A stretch of 43,509 bases of DNA from Sharpea porci (GTDB lineage: Bacteria; Bacillota_I; Bacilli_A; Erysipelotrichales; Coprobacillaceae). How positions within the stretch are numbered: position 1 is the first letter of the stretch; every line of letters begins with the position of its first letter. The translations under genes were made by a program, and so were the position numbers. Positions 24,719 through 32,436 of the stretch are shown one piece after another. Where the stretch lies: NCBI RefSeq assembly GCF_009695655.1, contig NZ_VUNM01000023.1:1-43509 (forward strand), written 5' to 3'. The notes beneath the pieces were generated by a model. The model saw only the letters and a list, made by a program, of their open reading frames with translations, searched no databases and was not told the DNA's origin.

Positions 24719-24740
24719 TATTATAGGAGGTAGTACAATA

Positions 24741-24947
24741 ATGACTACAGGTAAAGTTAAATGGTTTAAAGCTGATAAAGGTTATGGATTTATCACTGTT
24801 GAAGGACAGGGCAAAGATATTTTTGTTCACTGGTCAGCAATCAATTCTGATGGCTTCAAGACATTAGAAGAAGGTCAGACTGTCAAATTCGATATCGTTG
24901 AAGGCGACAGAGGACCTCAGGCTTCTAACGTAACAGTTGTTGAATAG
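24741..24947 (+). CDS. cspA: Cold shock protein CspA family
   Basis: This 68-residue single cold-shock domain is an RNA/ssDNA-binding OB fold acting as an RNA chaperone. RNP1 is KGYGFIT and RNP2 is DIFVHW; the start MTTGKVKWF is the family standard. ATG 24741 follows AGGAGG by 10 nt; the longer frame from 24657 covers the promoter and leader and is rejected. It is monocistronic and divergent from the aminopeptidase. Confidence 0.97.
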   Translation: MTTGKVKWFKADKGYGFITVEGQGKDIFVHWSAINSDGFKTLEEGQTVKFDIVEGDRGPQASNVTVVE

Positions 24948-24957
24948 GAATAAAAGG

Positions 24958-24981
24958 ACATCTCTTTGAGATGTTTTTTTA
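24958..24981 (+). terminator. cspA terminator
   Basis: ACATCTC (24958-24964) and GAGATGT (24968-24974) form a 7-bp stem with a 3-nt loop followed by T7-8. Confidence 0.88.
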
Positions 24982-24997
24982 TTTTCATGTAAATTGT

Positions 24998-25025
24998 TTG
25001 CTTTGTAAGCGCTTTGATATATAAT
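24998..25025 (+). promoter_or_regulatory. Promoter with cre-like site before the BrxF-like gene
   Basis: TTGCTT (24998-25003) and TATAAT (25020-25025) are 16 nt apart. The interval 25003-25018, TTGTAAGCGCTTTGAT, matches 15 of 16 positions of the CcpA operator consensus WTGNAARCGNWWWCAW; the only mismatch is G for C near the end. A CcpA site between -35 and -10 would normally repress when preferred sugars are present. Confidence 0.7.
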
Positions 25026-25059
25026 AACCATAGTAAATAATTTCTAGGAGGTAATGCCC

Positions 25060-25467
25060 ATGGACGAGTTAGTGAAGGCAATAAACACAGGTAATAAACT
25101 GACATTAATAATTGGTAAACCAGGAAGTGGTAAATCAAAAATCATTCACAAGTATTCAGAAAATTCTGGTATTCCCATTGTTGATTTCAGTAAATTAATA
25201 GCTGGTAATCATGCCGATATTAAGAAGATCATGAGTGATTTTTTAAAGAATTATCGTTTTGATGTACTCTTACTTGATAATAAAAAAGATTTCTATAAAG
25301 CATCAAACGGTACAGATTTAATGGAACTGTTAAAGGATTTAAGTGAAGAGGTTGCAGTTGTTGCAACTTGGAATGGATTTATTGAAGATGGACAATTAAC
25401 TCATATTGTTAATGGTCAGGAAAATATCTATCCTGTAGATGGATCCTATAAATATATCATAGTTTAG
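25060..25467 (+). CDS. BrxF-like P-loop NTPase, orphan
   Basis: This small 135-residue P-loop protein has Walker A GKPGSGKS (residues 19-26), a Walker B-like strand FDVLLLDN (67-74), then LLKDLSEEVAVVATWNG (90-106). The order (P-loop, LLDN followed by a D-L-x-x-L-L-x-x-L-S block, then VxxWNG, then a C-terminal Y-rich end) resembles BrxF, the small NTPase of type 3 BREX phage defence. No PglZ, BrxC, methylase or helicase of BREX lies nearby, so it stands alone. ATG 25060 is chosen because AGGAGGT ends only 1 nt before the ATG at 25054. It has its own cre-like promoter and terminator. The family call is from recalled pattern only. Confidence 0.6.
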   Translation: MDELVKAINTGNKLTLIIGKPGSGKSKIIHKYSENSGIPIVDFSKLIAGNHADIKKIMSDFLKNYRFDVLLLDNKKDFYKASNGTDLMELLKDLSEEVAVVATWNGFIEDGQLTHIVNGQENIYPVDGSYKYIIV

Positions 25468-25472
25468 TATTA

Positions 25473-25499
25473 AAAAGAGATAGCGCTGCTATCTCTTTT
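25473..25499. terminator. Bidirectional terminator between the BrxF-like gene and mnmM
   Basis: A perfect 12-bp stem (25473-25484 with 25488-25499), a 3-nt loop, and A/T flanks allow function on both strands. The mnmM TAG stop (25491-25489) lies in the stem. Confidence 0.92.
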
Positions 25500-26010
25500 G
25501 TATTTCTATAACAAAGGGTGCCTTACCCTTATTAAGCATTTTATAGACAGAAACATTATAAGCAAGATGATCAAGCTGACAGGCGTAATCTTCGATCGCA
25601 CCAGCTTCTTTCTCCCCTTCCTCATGTCCACTATAGCAAACAATAAACAATGCTTTATTCATCAGCTTAACAGCCTTCTTAATAGCTTCAAGACTTGTTG
25701 TCTTTGTTGTGGTGATACTTTTATCACCTTGAGGCAAATAACCAAGATTAAAAATACCCACATCAAAGCTTGTTATATAGTGATCAAAGTTTTCATGAGA
25801 ATCAAGAATGAGCTGAACATGCTTTGCATCACCAATCTTCTTTCTTGTAATGTCAATTGCGATAGGCTGAATGTCAAAGCTCAAGACTTCTTTGGCATGA
25901 TGCATAAGGAAAACAGTATCCGAGCCCCTCCCCATTGTAAAATCTATTGCCGTATAGATATCTTTGTAATCTAATATTCTTCGATGTACATATTCGACCA
26001 TTGATAACAT
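25489..26010 (-). CDS. mnmM: tRNA (mnm5s2U34) methyltransferase MnmM (YtqB)
   Basis: This 173-residue class I SAM-dependent methyltransferase matches YtqB/MnmM, which completes the methylaminomethyl group at wobble uridine 34 of several tRNAs in Gram-positives. Diagnostic blocks are DFTMGRGSDTVFLMH (SAM loop), SFDIQPIAIDITRKK, LILDSHENFDHYI, FNLGYLPQGDKSITT and FIVCYSGHEEGEKE. The ATG at 26010 has AGGAG 7 nt upstream. It follows vanY with only the vanY terminator between, so it may be partly read through from there. Confidence 0.93.
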   Translation of the reverse strand: MLSMVEYVHRRILDYKDIYTAIDFTMGRGSDTVFLMHHAKEVLSFDIQPIAIDITRKKIGDAKHVQLILDSHENFDHYITSFDVGIFNLGYLPQGDKSITTTKTTSLEAIKKAVKLMNKALFIVCYSGHEEGEKEAGAIEDYACQLDHLAYNVSVYKMLNKGKAPFVIEIQKR

Positions 26011-26020
26011 TGTTTTTCTC

Positions 26021-26050
26021 CTAAGAAAAAGCCAAGAAACATCTTGGCTT
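26021..26050 (-). terminator. vanY terminator
   Basis: AAGCCAAGA (26029-26037) and TCTTGGCTT (26042-26050) form a 9-bp stem with a 4-nt loop. On the minus strand the U run TTTTTCTT runs directly into AGGAG, the SD of mnmM. The vanY TAA (26051-26049) overlaps the stem. Confidence 0.85.
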
Positions 26051-27314
26051 AGATTTTTGGAAGATCTCCCGTATGAAGGACATATTCTTCTAATGTCCAG
26101 TTGTTGTCATGCATTTGTTTTGCTGCCTTCTTGCCAACATATCTGAAATGCCATGGTTCTTGTGTAATACCTGTGATATTACTTGTACCATCCGCAAATC
26201 TCAAGACAAAGCCATACTTATAACAATTCTTGACAGCCCATTTATATTCATCTGTATCACCAAAGACAAGTCTCTTACCATCAACAACAGATTGTGAAGT
26301 GACATCAAGTCCAAGACCAGTCTGATGTTCAGAAGTACCAGGCTTAGCTACATGATCAGCAGCATATTTGCCACCCCATTTATTTTCATATTCCTGATAG
26401 ATCTGTTTCTGACGATCATAGCTACGATAAGCCGAATTAATAAGAAGCACATAATTTTCTTTCTTAGCTGCTTTTGCCATTTCTACAAAGGCATTGTAAG
26501 CAGGTTTTCTGACTTTATAATAGCTTAAGTCTGTTTCATTACCCTTCTTTTCATTTGCTGCATATTCATCAGCTGAAGTGACTAAGTCTTTAGGTGTATA
26601 GTTAGATGGTAATTCAAAACCAGGCTTAACTAAGGCTGTTAGACTTGATGGATCTTTCAGTGTATATCGCTTTGTGACTGGATTAGTGGAAATAATGAAT
26701 GGATATGATGTATATAATACAGCATAGTTATAGCTATGGTACTGACCATAGGCTGTTACATATTTATCCATATCCGCAAACTTAAATCCTGTAACTTCCA
26801 TATAAGGCTTAATTGTCTTATATGAGAACTGATGATCAATAAGATATTGTAAATCATCTGTTGAGGCACTCTTGAGAATAGTCCAGATTTCCTTATCTGT
26901 ATAATTAAGCTTCTTTAAATCTGGTACATAGTGATCAAAGATATCAGTAACTGTCTTAACGATATCTTTCTTCTTCATGGATTTATGAAGATTGTAATAT
27001 GTTTCAAAGTCTTTATAATACTTAACATTTTTAGATAAAGCCATCCAATCACTAATATGCTCAATCTTATCTTCTGAAGTAATAATCTTAATTTTATCAG
27101 AAGTTAGCTTTAAGACCTCCGACTGTTCAGAAAAAGAATAGCCCTTTGTCGCAAGTTTAATACGATTGAAATTAAAAGCAATTAAGATAGCAATCACCAC
27201 AATAACAATAGCACCGATTGGTAATATGCGATCCCAGCGTACACCTACTCTTGATTTGCTTTTACCTCCGCCATAACTACTATATGAATAAGAATGTTTA
27301 TTTTTACCTAACAT
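26049..27314 (-). CDS. D-alanyl-D-alanine carboxypeptidase, VanY type (M15B)
   Basis: This 421-residue membrane-anchored protein has a cytoplasmic Ser/Gly/Lys-rich tail (1-28) and one transmembrane segment (about 30-50). A roughly 210-residue extracellular region of unknown fold follows, with repeated helical segments (EIWTILKSASTDDLQYLIDH). The C-terminal M15B peptidase has SAYRSYDRQ, the zinc ligands in SEHQTGLGLDV and EPWHFRYVG. It should trim the terminal D-Ala of peptidoglycan stems. ATG 27314 lies 8-9 nt after AGGAGGG; a GTG frame from 27335 begins before that SD and is not used. Vancomycin resistance is not implied, since no vanHAX genes are present. Confidence 0.93.
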   Translation of the reverse strand: MLGKNKHSYSYSSYGGGKSKSRVGVRWDRILPIGAIVIVVIAILIAFNFNRIKLATKGYSFSEQSEVLKLTSDKIKIITSEDKIEHISDWMALSKNVKYYKDFETYYNLHKSMKKKDIVKTVTDIFDHYVPDLKKLNYTDKEIWTILKSASTDDLQYLIDHQFSYKTIKPYMEVTGFKFADMDKYVTAYGQYHSYNYAVLYTSYPFIISTNPVTKRYTLKDPSSLTALVKPGFELPSNYTPKDLVTSADEYAANEKKGNETDLSYYKVRKPAYNAFVEMAKAAKKENYVLLINSAYRSYDRQKQIYQEYENKWGGKYAADHVAKPGTSEHQTGLGLDVTSQSVVDGKRLVFGDTDEYKWAVKNCYKYGFVLRFADGTSNITGITQEPWHFRYVGKKAAKQMHDNNWTLEEYVLHTGDLPKI

Positions 27315-27471
27315 CTTGTATATACCCTCCTGCACTCTACTTAGTTATATCATAATCACATCACCTTTTCTATAATGATTTATGGAAATTGTCGCCTGCA
27401 AGATTCAAAAAGACAGCTTCTCACATGTCATTTTGCTTTTATGATTAATGAAATGGGCACTGTATTTCTTG

Positions 27472-27500
27472 TTGAAGTCAATCTTAAATTATGATAAATT
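27472..27500 (+). promoter_or_regulatory. Candidate promoter of the 27524 gene
   Basis: TTGAAG (27472-27477) and TAAATT (27495-27500) are 17 nt apart, 24 nt before the ATG at 27524. The rest of the 209-nt gap to vanY holds nothing else I can support. Confidence 0.5.
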
Positions 27501-27523
27501 GAAAAGGCAAAGGAGATGTCTTC

Positions 27524-27805
27524 ATGTACTTCGTTATTTGTGTATTTATGGCTTTATGCGGGCTTGTCACAGAAATTCTATTTACAGAAATGTTCCATAC
27601 ATGGTTTAAGGTCGTGCTTGCGGTTGGAAGTAGTGCTTCAGCAGGTTATGCGATTGCACGTGGCTTACGTTTTGTCGCAAAGCAGACAAAATGGTTTGCT
27701 TCACCAGCTCTCATGACAACATTCTATATTGGCTGGGCATGTGTGCTCGTCATCGTCATTATTGTGACATTGATTTTAAAAGCACGTAAAAAGAAAGCCG
27801 CTTAA
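27524..27805 (+). CDS. Small hypothetical membrane protein
   Basis: I do not recognise this 93-residue protein. It has two strong transmembrane segments (about residues 2-20 and 66-86), a third weaker hydrophobic stretch (about 29-48), and a basic C-terminus KARKKKAA that should be cytoplasmic. The SD AAAGGAG lies 8 nt before ATG 27524. It is monocistronic with its own terminator. Confidence 0.75.
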   Translation: MYFVICVFMALCGLVTEILFTEMFHTWFKVVLAVGSSASAGYAIARGLRFVAKQTKWFASPALMTTFYIGWACVLVIVIIVTLILKARKKKAA

Positions 27806-27807
27806 GT

Positions 27808-27835
27808 AAAACGCTCATATGAGCGTTTTTTCTTA
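27808..27835 (+). terminator. Terminator of the 27524 gene
   Basis: AAAACGCTC (27808-27816) and GAGCGTTTT (27821-27829) form a 9-bp stem with an ATAT loop, followed by T-rich sequence. Confidence 0.88.
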
Positions 27836-27840
27836 TTCTT

Positions 27841-27863
27841 AAAAAGAGGCATTTCTGCCTCTT
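27841..27863 (-). terminator. Terminator of the ornithine carbamoyltransferase gene
   Basis: AAGAGGCA (27844-27851) and TGCCTCTT (27856-27863) form an 8-bp stem with a 4-nt loop, followed on the minus strand by T5 including part of the stem flank. It directly abuts the stop codon at 27864. Confidence 0.88.
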
Positions 27864-28850
27864 CTATTGATGTCCCAATGTTGCCACCATTACTGCTTTA
27901 ATTGTATGCAGTCTATTCTCTGCTTCATCAAAGACCACTGAATGCTTACTTCTAAAGACTTCATCCGTAACTTCTCTAATATCCAAGCCAGCGTCTTTTT
28001 TGCTTTTTGCTGCTTCTGTTTCAAAGTCATGGAAGCTTGGCAAACAATGCATGAAAAGTGTTTCATCTTTACCTGTTTTCGCCATCAGTTCTTTTGTTAC
28101 TTTATAAGGTGAAAGCATTTTGACTCTTGGCGCATAGAGACTTTCATCCTCACCCATTGATACCCAGATATCCGTATAAATGACATCTGCACCTGCTACA
28201 TCATCAATATTGGCAGTAATTGTAAACTTGCCCCCGCTCTTTGCTGCTTCTTTTTCACAATAAGCCTTAACCTCAGGGTCCACCTCTAGTGCATCAGGTC
28301 CAAGCAAGACAAAATCCATGCCCACTTTACAAGCACCATAGGCTAAGCCATAGGCAACATTATTACGAATATCTCCTACAAAAACAAATTTCACCTGATT
28401 TAATGGCTTATCAAGATGTTCCTGTATTGTCAAGAAATCAGCCAATGTCTGGGTAGGATGATCCACATCCGTTAGTCCATTCCAGACAACAGCACCAGAA
28501 TATTTTGCAAGATCTTCAACCGTCTTCTGTTTAAAGCCTCTGAATTCAATGCCTTCAAACATTCTGCCAAGTACTTTGGCTGAATCTTCAATCGATTCTT
28601 TATAACCAAATTGTGAATTGGATAAGAATGTGACATGTGCCCCTTCATCCTTGGCAGCTACTTCAAAAGCACAGCGTGTACGTGTTGATGTCTTTTCAAA
28701 AAGCAAGCAAATATTCTTGCCCTCTAGACTATGACCAAATTGTCCAGCTTTTTTCTTTGCCTTCAATGATTTTGCTAAATCTAATAAATAATAAATTTCT
28801 TCAGCTGAATAATCCTTCAGTGTAAGAAAATGTCTTCCATACAAATCCAT
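27864..28850 (-). CDS. argF: Ornithine carbamoyltransferase
   Basis: This 328-residue enzyme joins carbamoyl phosphate and ornithine to citrulline, or works in reverse in the arginine deiminase pathway. The carbamoyl-phosphate motif STRTR, the HPTQ motif, the SMGE ornithine loop and MHCLPSFHD are present. The blocks FGYKESIEDSAKVLGRMF and MHCLPSFHDFETE look like the ArcB (catabolic) group. No arcA, arcC or other arginine genes are in the window, so its direction of use is not settled. ATG 28850 follows GAGGAGG. Its promoter is embedded in the upstream hemerythrin terminator. Confidence 0.95.
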   Translation of the reverse strand: MDLYGRHFLTLKDYSAEEIYYLLDLAKSLKAKKKAGQFGHSLEGKNICLLFEKTSTRTRCAFEVAAKDEGAHVTFLSNSQFGYKESIEDSAKVLGRMFEGIEFRGFKQKTVEDLAKYSGAVVWNGLTDVDHPTQTLADFLTIQEHLDKPLNQVKFVFVGDIRNNVAYGLAYGACKVGMDFVLLGPDALEVDPEVKAYCEKEAAKSGGKFTITANIDDVAGADVIYTDIWVSMGEDESLYAPRVKMLSPYKVTKELMAKTGKDETLFMHCLPSFHDFETEAAKSKKDAGLDIREVTDEVFRSKHSVVFDEAENRLHTIKAVMVATLGHQ

Positions 28851-28875
28851 ATCTCAACCTCCTCATAATGTCCTT

Positions 28876-28904
28876 ATTATAAAGAAAAAGCTAAAAACAG
28901 ACAA
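28876..28904 (-). promoter_or_regulatory. Promoter of the ornithine carbamoyltransferase gene
   Basis: On the minus strand TTGTCT (28904-28899) and TATAAT (28881-28876) are 17 nt apart. The -35 sits in the loop, and the spacer in the stem, of the terminator that ends the preceding gene. Confidence 0.7.
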
Positions 28905-28918
28905 CTATTTTTAGCTTT
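28882..28918 (-). terminator. Terminator of the degV-hemerythrin unit
   Basis: AAAGCTAAAAA (28887-28897) and TTTTTAGCTTT (28908-28918) form an 11-bp stem with a 10-nt loop, followed on the minus strand by TTCTTT. It shares bases with the argF promoter. Confidence 0.75.
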
Positions 28919-28925
28919 ATAATAT

Positions 28926-29483
28926 TTATTGATACTTATTTTCTAGTTTTTCTAAAATATATAAGTACTTCTTTATCACGCCTTGATCTTCCATACGCTT
29001 TTCAAAGCTCTTTGTCATCTCATCAAGCATTGTTTGACTTGATTCAGGTAAATCTTTGTTAGCGTAGGGGAAGAGCACATTATTCTCTTTTAAGATATGT
29101 GATTCCAAGACATCAACATAGCCCATTGCCTGGGTTAGGATGAGCAGTTTATTGTAGGATGTTGGCTCTTCTTGATAGTCGTTGAGAGCATTTCGTAGGC
29201 TCATGATATGGGCACGTCCCAAATTATGATCGACAAGCATTCCTTTTTCAATCATCATTTCAGCATGCCCCTTAAGCTTGGCAATCATTTCTGGAAAAAG
29301 AAAATTTTCTTCTTTCATATGGTGATATTGATCACCATATGAGCTTGCGAAATCACAAAAAGCTACAAAATCCTCAACATCAACCTCTTTCCCTTCTATA
29401 ATCCCCACACACATTTTCTTAACAACAGCTGTCATGCGCATGATATTTTTATGATTTTTTTCTAATATTTCTGTTGTATACAT
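28926..29483 (-). CDS. Hemerythrin domain protein
   Basis: This 185-residue four-helix protein has hemerythrin-type iron ligands: HKN near the N-terminus, HHMKEEN with FLFPEM, DHNLGRAH, and SHILKENNVLFPYA. Such proteins bind a di-iron centre and handle O2, NO or peroxide, or iron repair in anaerobes. ATG 29483 is preceded by GGAAGG and lies 1 nt after the degV stop; a longer frame begins inside degV and is rejected. The tight coupling to degV implies co-translation. Confidence 0.9.
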   Translation of the reverse strand: MYTTEILEKNHKNIMRMTAVVKKMCVGIIEGKEVDVEDFVAFCDFASSYGDQYHHMKEENFLFPEMIAKLKGHAEMMIEKGMLVDHNLGRAHIMSLRNALNDYQEEPTSYNKLLILTQAMGYVDVLESHILKENNVLFPYANKDLPESSQTMLDEMTKSFEKRMEDQGVIKKYLYILEKLENKYQ

Positions 29484-29484
29484 A

Positions 29485-30333
29485 TTATCCTTCCAAATAA
29501 GCGACACCTAGTGCTTGTGGTCCACAGTATGCAGAGACAGCACTACCTGTCTGATTCACATAGATTTTTTCAAAATGATTGAGATTTTTAACAACTTCAA
29601 TCACCTTTTCACGTATTTCATCTTCAATTCCTGAATCCGTAATGAAGATGGCATCACTCTTAGCCTTCAACAAGTCATCCTTCAAATCTTCAATAAAGCT
29701 CATCACCGCTTTATCTAGCTTACCACGATAGCTTTCTTTAGCTTTGAGTTCACCATTTTCAATAACGATTGCAGGATGCTGATTCAAGACGGATTTCGTC
29801 ATTGCCAAAAAAGAACTGCAATAACCATTACGTTGAAGATATCTCAATTGATCAACAATAAAGGTTGTCTTAAGTCGACCGGCATATCCTGCAACAGCAC
29901 CTTCAACTTCTTCCCTGCTTTTGCCTTTATTGATTAGCTTTGTCGCTTTAATAAGAAGCAGCATTATTCCACTTGATACATTTTCGCAATCAATAATCCC
30001 TACACGATCAACCGCCTTTAACTGACTTGTTGCTTCCTTTAATATTTGTGTTGACTTTGAAAGCTTGCTTGAAGTACAAAATGCAAGAATATCATCACCC
30101 TGATCAAGAATAGGCTTCATGATTGCTTTGGCTTCATCAACTGTATAGGGTTTTGTCTTAGGCATCCCCTTGCCTTTATCATAAAAGCGATAGACATCTT
30201 CAGGAGATATATCGACCCCATCAAGATGTTCCTCTTCATTAAACGCAATATGAAAAGGTAATAATGTAATATTATAGCGTTCTCTAAGTTCAAGCGTTAA
30301 ATCACTTGTACTATCACATAGAAATCGAATCAT
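29485..30333 (-). CDS. DegV family protein (fatty-acid binding)
   Basis: This 282-residue protein has the DegV fold: IRFLCDSTSDL at the start, DGVDISPEDVY, FCTSSKLSKSTQ, and the C-terminal GPQALGVAYL. DegV/FakB proteins hold a fatty acid and present it for phosphorylation by FakA. No fakA is in the window. ATG 30333 has GGGAG 8 nt upstream; a GTG at 30342 is a poorer choice. It is first in a two-gene unit with the hemerythrin. Confidence 0.93.
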   Translation of the reverse strand: MIRFLCDSTSDLTLELRERYNITLLPFHIAFNEEEHLDGVDISPEDVYRFYDKGKGMPKTKPYTVDEAKAIMKPILDQGDDILAFCTSSKLSKSTQILKEATSQLKAVDRVGIIDCENVSSGIMLLLIKATKLINKGKSREEVEGAVAGYAGRLKTTFIVDQLRYLQRNGYCSSFLAMTKSVLNQHPAIVIENGELKAKESYRGKLDKAVMSFIEDLKDDLLKAKSDAIFITDSGIEDEIREKVIEVVKNLNHFEKIYVNQTGSAVSAYCGPQALGVAYLEG

Positions 30334-30378
30334 AAGTCTCACTCCCTACATTCTTCTATATGTCTATTTTAACAAACA

Positions 30379-30401
30379 TACCTACCTTCATTCAATAGGT
30401 A
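30379..30401 (-). terminator. Possible weak terminator of the alpha-amylase gene
   Basis: TACCTA (30379-30384) and TAGGTA (30396-30401) form a 6-bp stem with an 11-nt loop that contains the TGA stop. Downstream on the minus strand is TGTTTGTTAAAAT, a broken U run. Confidence 0.4.
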
Positions 30402-31812
30402 CATAGATACTACAATCACCATCATCAACGAGAAATGTCCCAATACCATCATCACTAATGACAACTTCATGCTTGCCATCACTCATATGGCAACCGCGAT
30501 AGCTTTCCCCCATATACATTTGACGAGAACCACCCCTTGCATTGGTCATAATGACCGCAAAGCCATTTTGATGTAAGCCTTCATATGTCCAGCCAATAAC
30601 ATCAGGATTGTTGAAGTAGTCATGACGGGACCCTTCCATCCTGTCTTTTCTTATTTCAAGCATCTCATCAATCATATCTTTTTTTGGAGCAATATGATTA
30701 TGAGCTATACCATAATAATCACCATAGAAGACACATGGATAGCCCTCTTCCCTTAAGAGAATAAGTGCATAGGCCTGCTTTTTAAACCAGTCATCAATAA
30801 AGCTCTGTAAGCCTTCTGCTGGCTGGGTATCATGGTTATCGACAAAAGTGACCGCTCTTGCGGGCGAACAGGCGACAAGGGTATTCTTAAAGATATCACG
30901 CATATCAAAAGCTCCCATTGAGTGGGATGCATGATAGAAGTTGTAATGTAGTGGCACATCAAATAAAGAGAATTGATAATTCACCATCTGGAGATAATGC
31001 AGCAAGCGATTCACATCACCATGCCAGTACTCCCCAACAGTAAATAACTCTTTGTTTGTCTTTTGTCTTAAGTCAGCGATCCATTCTTTATAGAAAGAAG
31101 CTTTGATATGCTTCAAGGCATCAAGACGAAAACCATCATTACCAACAGTTTCAAGATACCATAGCCCCCAACGCTTACATTCCTCAACAACATCAGGATT
31201 AGAGAAATCCAGATCAGCTCCCATCAAGTAATCATAGTTCTCATTTTCATCATCAACCTCATCATCCCATTGCTTGCTCGCAAAAAGATAATCTGCATGA
31301 CGATGAGTCTTGTTGTCATAGTCAATCCCATCAAAATCTTCCCAGTTCCAATGGAATGATGAATACTTGTCTTTTCTTGCTGGGAAGTTGAAGATGGTAG
31401 CAACTTCTATTTCTTCTTCATCACTGACATACTCATCACGCTTGTCACTAGCGACTTCTCTCGCCTTGACTTTTTCAAAGCCATCAGCCCCCATCTTATG
31501 ATCAAGTACAACATCGCTATAAACATCCAAACCTGCTTCATGTAAGCTTTTGACACAAGCCAACAGTTCGTCCTTCGTGCCATATTTCGTCGGAATGCTC
31601 CCTTTAGCATCAAATTCTCCTAGATCATATAAATCATAAGCACCATAGCCCACATCATTCTTTCCACCAATACCTTTATAGCTTGGTGGCATCCAGATAG
31701 CACTGAAGCCTGCTTCTTTAAGCTTCTTTGCATTTTCTTTGAGTTCCACCCATAAATGTGGCTCACTAGGTGTATACCATTCAAAATACTGTAATATGAC
31801 TCCCTTTTCCAT
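30388..31812 (-). CDS. Cytoplasmic alpha-amylase (GH13)
   Basis: This 474-residue GH13 enzyme starts MEKGVILQYFEWYTPSE, as in the cytoplasmic AmyS-like group, and has no signal peptide. The catalytic nucleophile is in GFRLDALKHI (about residue 230), the acid/base in FTVGEYW (about 262) and the stabilising Asp in FVDNHDTQ (about 330). The region-I block DVVLDHKMGADG is also present. It would cleave alpha-1,4-glucans or imported maltodextrins inside the cell. It is monocistronic with GAGGT before ATG 31812. A TATAAT is present in the leader, but I found no convincing cre. Confidence 0.95.
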   Translation of the reverse strand: MEKGVILQYFEWYTPSEPHLWVELKENAKKLKEAGFSAIWMPPSYKGIGGKNDVGYGAYDLYDLGEFDAKGSIPTKYGTKDELLACVKSLHEAGLDVYSDVVLDHKMGADGFEKVKAREVASDKRDEYVSDEEEIEVATIFNFPARKDKYSSFHWNWEDFDGIDYDNKTHRHADYLFASKQWDDEVDDENENYDYLMGADLDFSNPDVVEECKRWGLWYLETVGNDGFRLDALKHIKASFYKEWIADLRQKTNKELFTVGEYWHGDVNRLLHYLQMVNYQFSLFDVPLHYNFYHASHSMGAFDMRDIFKNTLVACSPARAVTFVDNHDTQPAEGLQSFIDDWFKKQAYALILLREEGYPCVFYGDYYGIAHNHIAPKKDMIDEMLEIRKDRMEGSRHDYFNNPDVIGWTYEGLHQNGFAVIMTNARGGSRQMYMGESYRGCHMSDGKHEVVISDDGIGTFLVDDGDCSIYVPIE

Positions 31813-31902
31813 TTTTTACCTCACCAGCTTCATTATATTACAAAATATGAAAAAAGCGTTATAAAACGTATAAGAATGCAACATTTTTGACATTAATGTC
31901 AC

Positions 31903-31934
31903 AAAAAAACATTGATACATTAAGCATCAATGTT
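31903..31934 (-). terminator. Terminator of copA-csoR
   Basis: AACATTGAT (31908-31916) pairs with ATCAATGTT (31926-31934), extendable to 11 bp with one G-U around a 5-nt loop, followed on the minus strand by T7. It is 9 nt past the csoR stop. Confidence 0.9.
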
Positions 31935-31942
31935 CTTTGGGA

Positions 31943-32206
31943 CTACTTCACGAGTTTATCAATAATCTTAACCATCTCTTCAATCTTTTCTTCACGGTTT
32001 TCACCTGTTGTTGCTTCATTGACACAATGACGCATATGTTCAGCTAAGATTTCCTTATTGGCTTTATTAAGTAAAGCCTGTGTTGCCATTAACTGTGTTG
32101 AGATATCAATACAATAACGATCATCTTCAATCATTCTTAAAATACCATCTATTTGACCTCTCGCTGTTTTCAAATAGCGTTCAACCTTCTTATGATCTGC
32201 TTGCAT
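31943..32206 (-). CDS. csoR: Copper-sensing repressor CsoR
   Basis: This 87-residue all-helical repressor has the Cu(I) ligands with exact CsoR spacing: Cys32, His57 (24 residues between) and Cys61 (three between). Copper binding releases the repressor from DNA. Unusually for the order, it is last in the operon behind copA; the copA TAA and the csoR ATG overlap by one base (TAATG). Two CsoR-type boxes flank the copA promoter, so the operon is self-regulated. Confidence 0.95.
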   Translation of the reverse strand: MQADHKKVERYLKTARGQIDGILRMIEDDRYCIDISTQLMATQALLNKANKEILAEHMRHCVNEATTGENREEKIEEMVKIIDKLVK

Positions 32207-32436
32207 TAATGAATCCCCTTCACCTTATATCCTGCATCAACAACAGCCTGTGTCAATGCTTCATCACTTACATTACCAGTCAGCTTAACATTTGCCTGAT
32301 GATGATCAAGTGAAACTGTTGCTTCAACACCATCAATATCATTCAATGCCTGACTTACTCTTGACGCACAATGTTCACACATCATCCCTTCAATATCCAT
32401 TGTCTTTTCGTTCTTTTTCTTACCTAAATGAAACAT
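32206..32436 (-). CDS. Putative CopZ-like chaperone from an internal start in copA
   Basis: Within copA, codons for Lys-Glu-Val form AAGGAGGTC (32451-32443), a perfect anti-SD match, and 8 nt after AGGAGG comes an in-frame ATG (32436, Met927 of CopA). The 76-residue product begins MFHLGKKKNEKTMDIEGM and contains one complete HMA domain with CxxC at residues 20-23. That is the size and fold of the soluble copper chaperone CopZ. No separate copZ is visible in the operon. It may also be a relic of a copZ gene fused to copA by loss of a stop. Translation is predicted, not shown. Confidence 0.6.
   Translation of the reverse strand: MFHLGKKKNEKTMDIEGMMCEHCASRVSQALNDIDGVEATVSLDHHQANVKLTGNVSDEALTQAVVDAGYKVKGIH

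Noticed and set aside
24998-27314. A BREX defence island around the BrxF-like gene and the nearby methyltransferase
   Set aside because: The methyltransferase is MnmM, a tRNA enzyme, and no PglZ, BrxC, BrxL/HII or DNA methylase genes are present.
26049-27314. Vancomycin-resistance locus
   Set aside because: A VanY-type carboxypeptidase alone is common in cell-wall metabolism; vanH, vanA/B and vanX are absent.
31813-31900. cre site in front of the alpha-amylase gene
   Set aside because: The CG-containing stretches near the promoter match the operator consensus poorly at the outer positions.
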